The notes under the pieces were generated by a model that saw only the letters and a list, made by a program, of their open reading frames with translations, made no database searches and had not been told where the DNA came from. From an uncultured bacterium (GTDB lineage: Bacteria; Bacillota; Clostridia; Lachnospirales; Anaerotignaceae), in assembly GCA_905214825.1 (NCBI GenBank), contig CAJMNV010000039.1, positions 1-14,500 on the forward strand: 14,500 nt of DNA, written 5' to 3'. A program made the translations under genes and the position numbers. Positions 7,856 to 14,500 of the stretch are shown one piece after another; within the stretch, counting starts at the first letter, position 1; each line of letters starts with the position of its first letter.

Positions 7856-8974
7856 ATGATGAAAGATATAGATAAATATAGGGGGTGTCTGATTGGAGGA
7901 GCAGCCGGTGATGCATTGGGTTATTCGGTTGAGTTTCTTGATGCATCTGCCATATTCTCTCAATACGGAGAAAATGGTATAACCAAGTATGCACTTGTAA
8001 ATGGCATTGCTGAAATTTCTGATGACACACAAATGACTTTATTCACAGCCACTGGATTACTTCTTGGAACAACAAGAGGTATGATGCGTGGAATAATGGG
8101 TACATATGCAAGCTATATAAATTACAGTTATAAAGATTGGTACAGAACACAAACGGAGCAATTCCCTTTACAGAGGGAATATTTGTATTCGTGGCTTGCG
8201 AATTTGCCTGAAATGTTTTCTCGTAGAGCCCCTGGCACTACCTGTTTAGAAGCAATCGCAAATAAAAGATATGGAACAATCAATGAACCTATCAATCAAA
8301 GCAAAGGTTGTGGTGGTGTTATGCGTGTTGCTCCTATTGGATTGTATTTTGATGATAAGTACTACGCTATTGATAAAATCGATAGGATAGGGGCAGAAGT
8401 AGCTGCACTGACTCATGGACATCCGCTTGGATACATTCCAGCAGCAGCACTGGTTCATATCATTCATATGCTTGCACACAATCAAGAAATATCTTTACTT
8501 GATGCTGTAAAGGATATGAAAAAAAGCATGAAACAAATATTTTTGGAAGATGAATATTTGCAGTATTTTTTAAAACTGATAGATAAAGCCATAGAGTATG
8601 CAAAGCAAAAAAATATAAATGATTTAGATGCTATAAGCAGTATTGGGGAAGGTTGGGTTGCTGAAGAAACACTTGCGATTGCAATTTATTGCTCACTAAA
8701 ATATTCTAATGATTTTGAAAAAGCACTGATAGCTTCGGTCAATCATAGTGGTGACAGTGACTCCACTGGTGCCGTAACAGGAAATATTTTAGGTGCATAT
8801 CTTGGCTTGAAAGGTATTCCAGAGAAATATTTGCACAATCTTGAATTAAAAGAAGTGATACTGGAGATTGCAGATGACCTTTACAATGATTGTAAAATGA
8901 CAGAATATAACTTATATCATGATGTTATATGGGAGAAAAAATATATATATAATACTTATGATATGAAAAAATAA
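7856..8974 (+). CDS. ADP-ribosylglycohydrolase family protein (DraG/ARH type)
   Basis: Cytoplasmic hydrolase that removes ADP-ribose from a modified protein, nucleic acid or small molecule using a two-metal (usually Mg2+) centre. The 372-residue length fits the family. Its motifs occur in order: GCLIGGAAGDALGYSVEF near residue 10, SDDTQM at 55-60 (metal ligands Ser55, Asp56, Asp57), GCGGVMRVAPIGL near 152, THGHPLGYIPAAA near 186, and HSGDSDSTG at 297-305 (ligands Asp300, Asp302, Thr304). All expected metal-site positions are present, so an active enzyme is likely. The start is ATGATG: GGAGGG (7846-7851) is 4 bases from the first ATG and 7 from the second (7859), so the second may be the true start. 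The family includes DraG, which reactivates nitrogenase reductase, and immunity proteins that undo ADP-ribosyltransferase toxins. No nif gene or ADP-ribosyltransferase is visible here, so the substrate is unknown. Only a weak hairpin (8981-8994) follows. Confidence 0.95.
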   Translation: MMKDIDKYRGCLIGGAAGDALGYSVEFLDASAIFSQYGENGITKYALVNGIAEISDDTQMTLFTATGLLLGTTRGMMRGIMGTYASYINYSYKDWYRTQTEQFPLQREYLYSWLANLPEMFSRRAPGTTCLEAIANKRYGTINEPINQSKGCGGVMRVAPIGLYFDDKYYAIDKIDRIGAEVAALTHGHPLGYIPAAALVHIIHMLAHNQEISLLDAVKDMKKSMKQIFLEDEYLQYFLKLIDKAIEYAKQKNINDLDAISSIGEGWVAEETLAIAIYCSLKYSNDFEKALIASVNHSGDSDSTGAVTGNILGAYLGLKGIPEKYLHNLELKEVILEIADDLYNDCKMTEYNLYHDVIWEKKYIYNTYDMKK

Positions 8975-9047
8975 GATGGTCTTCTTGACAGAAGTATTTA
9001 CTTTTTTAAATTTATTGTGTTCTGATATTTTCATTGATAGAAAGTTA

Positions 9048-9056
9048 TGGTAGAAT
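9048..9056 (+). promoter_or_regulatory. candidate extended -10 promoter for surface protein B
   Basis: TGGTAGAAT is an extended -10 (TGn plus TAGAAT), with a weak -35, TTTCAT (9029-9034), 16 bases upstream. Transcription would start near 9063, giving a leader of about 50 bases before the ribosome binding site AAGGTGG (9101-9107) and the ATG at 9114. Confidence 0.4.
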
Positions 9057-9113
9057 ATAGATAACATAAATATAAGAGTAAAAATCAAAGAGAATTTAGA
9101 AAGGTGGAAACGT

Positions 9114-12100
9114 ATGAAATATAAAGGCAAACAGATGCTCAGTGGTTTGGTGACTACTTCGATGCTCTTTGCCATGTTGCCTGTTGATGTACTGGCAGCA
9201 CAGCAGGAAGACGTTGTAGAGTATTCTGTGCACATGATTAGTGGATTTGCGTCACTTTCGGAAAATGTGGAACAGCAAATGATGACAGATGTTACAGAGG
9301 CAGATGTAAAAAATCTTGTGGTATTACCTACCAGCCTTCTAGCATATGAAACGGTTCTTCCTGTAATGCAGGAGAATGTAGAAAAAGAGGAACAGAATAC
9401 ATCAGAATCTTTGTTGCTTTCTCCTGATACAGCACAAAAAATACAGCAAAATCCAATCACCATTGAGAATGTAACGTGGGAAGGGACACAAATAGAAGAC
9501 AGTACTCAAAAAGCAGTGTGGGAGTATACTCCTGTTTTGCCGCAAGGATATGTAGTGGCACAAAATGTGGAAATGCCGAAAATTACTGTGGTAGCAAAAA
9601 AAGGAGTTACACAGGAAACAGATGCACAACAGGTGGTTGTACCCTCGGTAGAAGTGCAAGAACCTCAAAAAGTAGAAACCGTTACACCAATGGAAGAGTT
9701 GCAGGAACCAGTAAATACTGTTCCTATGGAAGATGAGAAGGAAATGTCATTGGAAAAACGGGTATCTGAAGTGCAAATTACAGGAAATACAGATACAGAT
9801 AGAACAAAATTTATCAATGCAGCAAAAGCAGGAAACCAAAGAATTGTTGTAAAGTCTGGTGTTGTGCTTTCTTTACAAGGTGATACAAAAACAGATACTC
9901 CCGATCAAGGCAGAATGCATCCGGTTTTGTTTGCAGAAGGAACAGAAGTGGTAGGTGAAGGAGATGCAGAAATTTCTTTTCGTTCACCCATACAACTTAC
10001 AGGTGATAATGTTTGTTTCAGAAATATCAAAATGACTTTTTCTTCAACAAATGCATTAGGCAGTGTGCCACACAGAGAAATTTTTCTGGCGGGGTATAGC
10101 CTGACTTTGGATAATGTAAATACATGGAAAAAAGGTGGTTTGGGTACTGGTTTTGGTGGAGATGAAGCTGGATTATTCCCTTCTGTATTTGCCGGAGCAT
10201 ATCCCTATATTTCTGAATCCAATAATATGGGAAGTCATGCAAAGCTGACTGTTTTGAATGCACCTTCTAAATCATATGGGACAGAAACGGTATTTCAAAA
10301 TATTTATTTATCAAATAGCAATCAGGAAGATGGATATGCATTCAAAGAATATAACGGAAAAGCAACATTAGATTTATGCCCAAATGTGTATGTACGAAAT
10401 GGTCGTTCTGAAAATGGAAATGAGCCAAGTCGTGTTTATAGTGTAGGTAGTCAAAATGCTACTATTCAGGTGCGTGGTGCATCTAATAAAGATAATGTTG
10501 GAGAAGCAGTTTTTGAAGGTGATGAAAATACAACACTTACTTTTGATAATATCATGGTAAGTAAAACAGAAATCAAAGGTGATATTGAAGTAGCTTTAAG
10601 TGGTAAAACAGAATATACACCGATGGGACAAAATGTGGAATTAAATTCCCTCAGCCTTCCACAAGGTACAAATATGAGTTTGGTGAGTGTGGATAATTTG
10701 ACAATCAATGGAGATTTCAAAGGTGGCGGTGAAATCAATATCAATAGTAATGGGTTGATTGATATTAAGGGAAAAACAAGTGGACAAACTACATTAACTG
10801 GCTTTATAAATTATACAAATCCAGAGCATGTATATGTTCGTACCGCAGAAGCAGAGCATGATGCCTTTCGGGTTTCTGCTATGATACAAAATAATGGAAA
10901 AGAAATATATAAAAAAGGCAATAACTGGATGATTTATAATAAGTTGAGTGATAACGATAAATTGGGAAGTATTATTATAAAATCAGAAGATAATAGCTAC
11001 CAAATACAGGATATAGACGTTGATACCACAAAGATACAGACAGATGGTAGTTATCTAGAAAAGAAAATACGAGTGATTTGTAAAAAACAAGATGGTCGTA
11101 ATGAAATTAATTCATCTACTGTACAACAATATGGACTTTTAGACAATACGATTGCGGTAAAAACAAAATACTGGAATGAGAAAGGTACAACTACCCATGA
11201 TGATAAAACAGATTGGGCAAGTGATATTGGTCTAGTTCATGAAGGAAATGCATCAAGTATTCTTTATCATCTACAATTTCCAAAAAACCAGCCAAAGGAC
11301 GACTACACATTGTTGGTATTTAAAGATGGGACAAGTGTGCCTGACAAAAGTATGACATTTGGGGAAATGAAGGCAAAGGCAACAGATAGTACCATCGCAG
11401 GAAAACTGGATATTCATATGACTGATGGCCAAACAGGCCCTGCCAAAATCACTATTCAGGATGGAGATGTAAAAGCAATTCCTGACCAGACACATACAGG
11501 AAAACCAATTACACCAGAAATAACTGTGACAGTAAATCAAAAAGAACTGAAACAAGGCACAGACTATGAAGTAACCTATGAAAATAATACAGAAATTGGA
11601 AATACAGCAGTGGCTGTGATTACAGGTAAAGGGGAATATACAGGTACAGTTCGCAAGAATTTTAAAATTGTAGCTGCAACACCAACGACGACAGAATTGA
11701 AAGCAGAATATGTGAAAGCAATTCCAGACCAAGCATATACAGGAGAAAAAATTGAACCCAACGTAGTTGTAACAGTAGCTGGACAAGATTTGACAGTAGG
11801 TCAAGATTATGAAGTAACCTATAAAAATAATACAGATATTGGTACGGCAACTGCTATTATTAAAGGTATTGGGAAATACAGAGGAGAAGTTTCTGTAAAC
11901 TTTGCCATTAAGCAGTTTGTGGGACAATTTACATTGACAGCAGATAAAAAAACTGCTACTTATGGCGAAAGCATTACATTTACTTTTAAAGTAAAGCCAA
12001 TGCCTTCTTCTCGTAGGGCAAAACCGCCTGAAAAAAATAAGGTTTCTATTTACTGTGGCGATACATTGTTGGGAACAGCAAATGTTGTGGATAATCAAGC

Positions 12101-14465
12101 AACATTGATATATGATACAAAAAAACAAGGAATTCCTGCTGGAAAAACATCTCGCATTCATGTTATGTATGGTGGCAGTGAAATATTAAAACCAAATACC
12201 AATATCCAAGAATTTTTGGATATTACATTACATAAACAGCTTGTTGATATGTCAGCAAAAGGCAGTACGATTTCTTTATCAGATTTTACATATGATGGTA
12301 CACGAAAACAAGCTGATGTGACATCTATTGCTTTGGCAAATCAAACTTCTTTCACATCGGTGATAGGAAAAGCAACACTTCCTTCAGCAGAAGTTGGCAC
12401 ATATGATACAGCGATATTAGATGAGCTGGCATTGCATGCAGAAGATAGTAAGTGGTATGAACTGAACAATGTTGTAGGAAAAACAGTTCAGGTTTCTCCT
12501 GCCGTGCGTATTCTACAGGCAGAAGCATTACAAGGTGTTTCTGTCAATGTGGTGACACAACAAAATCAAAGTGGTAATGTTTCTTTGGCAGAACAGTTAC
12601 CTGATGGTGTAAAAAACGGCAATCCTACATACACATTACAAGATAATCAAAGTCAGTTTGTAGATGTAAAACTGGAAAATGGTGTTTTAACCTATACACC
12701 AAAGGCAGTTGGCAAAGAAACTGTAACCGTAATTGTGAAATCAAAAAATTATAAAGATATGACACTACGTATTCTGTTTGAAGTAACAGATAAGGAAGTT
12801 ATCCATTTTGGTTTGACAGCGGAAAATAAAATTTATGATGGAAAGCCTTATGCACAATGGAAAACAACAGCAGAACTTCCAGAAGGATATAATATAGAAT
12901 ATCGCAATGTGGATCAGAACAAAGTGGTGGATATACCAAAAGATGCTGGTAATTATGCTATTACAGTATCTTTTGAAAATGATACAAAAAAGGGAAAAGA
13001 AACACAAAATTTCTCCATTATACCAAAAGAAGTACATTTACAAGTGGTAAATAAAGAAATCAAAGTAGGCGACGTAGTACCAAGTTTAGAACAGCCACAA
13101 ATGAATGTGGATTATAACTTTGAAACAGGATTTGCACCCTTAGAAGGAGAGCATATAGGAATAATTCGTATGCAATACAACAGCATTCCTGATAATTCCA
13201 AAGAAGGTACTTATCAAATATTGGCAGAAGTTATACAACCAAACAAAAACTATCAAACGACTGTCAAAGCTGGACAATTTGTGATTAACAAAAAAGATGA
13301 TAGTTCCTCAGGCGGCGGAGGTAGTTCCTCAGGCGGTGGAGGTAGTTCCTCAGGTGGTGGAGGCGGAGCCGCTTCTAAACCATCTCAGAAACCTTCTTCC
13401 AACAAAGAAGATAACCAAGTATCCACAATTACACCAGACAAAAATCAGATGGCTTTTGTAACAACACAGTCTATCAAAGACCAAATTCAGGAAATACAGA
13501 AGCAGGAACAAAGTGCTGAGATACAAAAGGATAAAGTTGTTACAATTCAGGTAGAAAATGCGCAGAAAGAGGATACAGTGACAACAGTAATACCAGATAG
13601 TGTTTTGGATATATTGGTAGAAGCAGATGCAAAAATGGATGTGGTTTTAAAGGGGGCTGCCGAAATTGCTTTTGATAAAGAAATTTTGACAAAACTTTAT
13701 ACAGATGGAAAAGATGGAGATTTGATTATCAAAATAGAAAAACAAGATGATTTTACAAAAGAAACAAAGAATGTTGTAAGCAATCGTCCTGTATATAATA
13801 TTACACTGAACTGGCGTGTAAATGGACAGGATAGCCGTATTACAGACCTGAAAGGACAAAAAGTAAAAATCAGCTTGCCTTATACACCTGCATCAAACGA
13901 AAATATTGGGAAAATCTGTGCTGTTTATATCAACGATAAGGGAGAAACACAGTGGATTACAAATTCCTATTACAATGCAGAAAAAGGGGCGGTAGAATTT
14001 ATTACAAATCATTTTAGTGTATATGGTGTAGGATATTTACCAGATGCACCAATGTTTACAGATATTACAGGACATTGGGCAAAAGAACACATTGATTTTG
14101 TAACGCAGTATGGGCTTTTGAAGGGTACTGGTTCTGATAAATTCAGCCCAAATATGAAGATGACAAGAGGGATGTTTGTGACGGCACTGGGACGTTTGTC
14201 AGGTGTAACAGGAGAAACTGCCGCAAAAACACAATTTACAGATGTTCCTTCTGATGCGTATTATGCACCTTATGTGGCATGGGCAGCAGAAAATGGTATT
14301 GTAAATGGTAGAAAAGCACATAAATTTGCGCCGGAACAACCTGTGACTCGTCAGGAAATGGCTGTGATATTAAAGAATTTTACAGACAATCTAGATGTAG
14401 AAATGCCTGTTCATCATCAGGAAGAGGTTTTCTATGATGAAGATAACACATCTTCATTCTTGTAA
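9114..14465 (+). CDS. surface protein B: beta-helix adhesin-like protein with Ig-like stalk and incomplete SLH anchor
   Basis: An exported 1783-aa cell-surface protein. AAGGTGG (9101-9107) lies 6 bases before the ATG; residues 1-29 form a signal peptide (MKYKGK head, hydrophobic core, cleavage near VLA-A). Residues about 113-162 resemble an Ig-like module common in SLH proteins (VTWEG ... VLPQGYVVA). Residues about 216-610 look like a pectate-lyase-type right-handed beta-helix: many short Val/Ile strands, Asn-rich turns and no recognised catalytic set, suggesting adhesion. Two tandem Ig-like domains (786-947), more Ig/MBG-like modules, a (GGGGSSS)n hinge (1396-1418) and a pre-SLH domain with HFSVYGVGY near 1632 follow. 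SLH domains begin near 1648 and 1708. A third starts (VFYDEDNTSSFL) but ends at TAA about 12 residues in. The role is inferred: attachment or surface-layer structure on the secondary wall polymer. Module order and several domains parallel surface protein A. Confidence 0.92.
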   Translation: MKYKGKQMLSGLVTTSMLFAMLPVDVLAAQQEDVVEYSVHMISGFASLSENVEQQMMTDVTEADVKNLVVLPTSLLAYETVLPVMQENVEKEEQNTSESLLLSPDTAQKIQQNPITIENVTWEGTQIEDSTQKAVWEYTPVLPQGYVVAQNVEMPKITVVAKKGVTQETDAQQVVVPSVEVQEPQKVETVTPMEELQEPVNTVPMEDEKEMSLEKRVSEVQITGNTDTDRTKFINAAKAGNQRIVVKSGVVLSLQGDTKTDTPDQGRMHPVLFAEGTEVVGEGDAEISFRSPIQLTGDNVCFRNIKMTFSSTNALGSVPHREIFLAGYSLTLDNVNTWKKGGLGTGFGGDEAGLFPSVFAGAYPYISESNNMGSHAKLTVLNAPSKSYGTETVFQNIYLSNSNQEDGYAFKEYNGKATLDLCPNVYVRNGRSENGNEPSRVYSVGSQNATIQVRGASNKDNVGEAVFEGDENTTLTFDNIMVSKTEIKGDIEVALSGKTEYTPMGQNVELNSLSLPQGTNMSLVSVDNLTINGDFKGGGEININSNGLIDIKGKTSGQTTLTGFINYTNPEHVYVRTAEAEHDAFRVSAMIQNNGKEIYKKGNNWMIYNKLSDNDKLGSIIIKSEDNSYQIQDIDVDTTKIQTDGSYLEKKIRVICKKQDGRNEINSSTVQQYGLLDNTIAVKTKYWNEKGTTTHDDKTDWASDIGLVHEGNASSILYHLQFPKNQPKDDYTLLVFKDGTSVPDKSMTFGEMKAKATDSTIAGKLDIHMTDGQTGPAKITIQDGDVKAIPDQTHTGKPITPEITVTVNQKELKQGTDYEVTYENNTEIGNTAVAVITGKGEYTGTVRKNFKIVAATPTTTELKAEYVKAIPDQAYTGEKIEPNVVVTVAGQDLTVGQDYEVTYKNNTDIGTATAIIKGIGKYRGEVSVNFAIKQFVGQFTLTADKKTATYGESITFTFKVKPMPSSRRAKPPEKNKVSIYCGDTLLGTANVVDNQATLIYDTKKQGIPAGKTSRIHVMYGGSEILKPNTNIQEFLDITLHKQLVDMSAKGSTISLSDFTYDGTRKQADVTSIALANQTSFTSVIGKATLPSAEVGTYDTAILDELALHAEDSKWYELNNVVGKTVQVSPAVRILQAEALQGVSVNVVTQQNQSGNVSLAEQLPDGVKNGNPTYTLQDNQSQFVDVKLENGVLTYTPKAVGKETVTVIVKSKNYKDMTLRILFEVTDKEVIHFGLTAENKIYDGKPYAQWKTTAELPEGYNIEYRNVDQNKVVDIPKDAGNYAITVSFENDTKKGKETQNFSIIPKEVHLQVVNKEIKVGDVVPSLEQPQMNVDYNFETGFAPLEGEHIGIIRMQYNSIPDNSKEGTYQILAEVIQPNKNYQTTVKAGQFVINKKDDSSSGGGGSSSGGGGSSSGGGGGAASKPSQKPSSNKEDNQVSTITPDKNQMAFVTTQSIKDQIQEIQKQEQSAEIQKDKVVTIQVENAQKEDTVTTVIPDSVLDILVEADAKMDVVLKGAAEIAFDKEILTKLYTDGKDGDLIIKIEKQDDFTKETKNVVSNRPVYNITLNWRVNGQDSRITDLKGQKVKISLPYTPASNENIGKICAVYINDKGETQWITNSYYNAEKGAVEFITNHFSVYGVGYLPDAPMFTDITGHWAKEHIDFVTQYGLLKGTGSDKFSPNMKMTRGMFVTALGRLSGVTGETAAKTQFTDVPSDAYYAPYVAWAAENGIVNGRKAHKFAPEQPVTRQEMAVILKNFTDNLDVEMPVHHQEEVFYDEDNTSSFL
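11469..11954 (+). repeat. two tandem 81-codon Ig-like repeats in surface protein B
   Basis: VKAIPDQ starts at 11469 and again at 11712, an exact 243-bp period. Both copies carry the YTG/HTG, TDYEVTYENNT or QDYEVTYKNNT, and G-K-G/G-I-G-K-Y strand pattern of a bacterial Ig-like module widespread in surface proteins. The DNA is nearly identical around the DYEVTY-xNNT part (about 11565-11593 and 11808-11836), suggesting duplication with later divergence elsewhere. Confidence 0.85.
13301..13363 (+). repeat. three-copy 21-bp tandem repeat encoding a Gly/Ser hinge
   Basis: The units are 13301-13321, 13322-13342 and 13343-13363. They differ only by C/T changes in glycine third positions and encode SSSGGGG repeats, followed by GGAASKPSQKPSS. 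This flexible linker separates the Ig-like stalk from the pre-SLH domain. Near-perfect repeats of this length can gain or lose units in frame, which would change hinge length. Confidence 0.95.
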
Positions 14466-14500
14466 AACAGATGGAGAAACCATGTAATTTTTCAGCTTAG
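14466..14500 (+). other. start of the region downstream of surface protein B
   Basis: Only 35 bases are visible and no terminator hairpin is seen. All three plus-strand frames are closed here: TAA at 14463, TAA at 14485 and TAG at 14498. Confidence 0.5.

Noticed and set aside
8981..9008. Possible terminator after the ADP-ribosylglycohydrolase gene (CTTCT-TGAC-AGAAG, later T-run)
   Set aside because: The stem is only 5 bp of mostly weak pairs, and the T-run begins several bases after it, so it is too weak to call.
11271..12161. A 296-codon open frame on the minus strand inside surface gene B
   Set aside because: The translation is Cys-, Phe- and Ile-rich low-quality sequence typical of the complement of an AT-rich gene. 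The plus-strand Ig-like repeats here are clearly the coding frame.

Overview
The window looks like chromosome of a low-GC Gram-positive anaerobe of the Clostridia type (Bacillota). The reasons are AT-rich DNA, strong GGAGG-type ribosome binding sites, two very large exported proteins ending in S-layer homology (SLH) domains, and Ig-like modules typical of SLH proteins from gut and anaerobic Clostridia. This assignment rests on sequence style; no taxonomic marker gene is present.

Layout. Positions 1-822 (minus strand) hold the first 274 residues of an NhaC-family Na+/H+ antiporter that continues off the left edge. Positions 823-1708 have no convincing protein gene. They carry a strong intrinsic terminator at 1066-1097 with no gene in front of it, and a promoter candidate plus a long leader for the next gene. 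Positions 1709-6865 (plus) encode surface protein A (1718 aa): signal peptide, transglutaminase-like domain with an intact Cys-His-Asp triad, many Ig-like modules, a Gly/Ser hinge, eight exact 11-residue DG repeats and three SLH domains. A good terminator follows. Positions 7021-7719 encode an unrecognised soluble protein of about 230 aa, and 7856-8974 an ADP-ribosylglycohydrolase with all its metal-site motifs. Positions 9114-14465 (plus) encode surface protein B (1783 aa): signal peptide, probable right-handed beta-helix, tandem Ig-like domains, a three-copy 21-bp Gly/Ser hinge, a pre-SLH domain, two complete SLH domains and a third cut off after about 12 residues.

How they may work together. 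A and B share a modular plan (signal peptide, ectodomain, Ig-like stalk, Gly/Ser hinge, pre-SLH region, SLH anchor) and contain recognisably related modules. They are probably paralogous surface proteins held non-covalently on the secondary cell-wall polymer, A with an enzymatic head and B with an adhesin-like head. The two genes between them are cytoplasmic and suggest removal of ADP-ribose from an unidentified substrate. No link between this pair and the surface proteins can be shown from sequence alone. I see no insertion sequence, CRISPR array, tRNA or rRNA.
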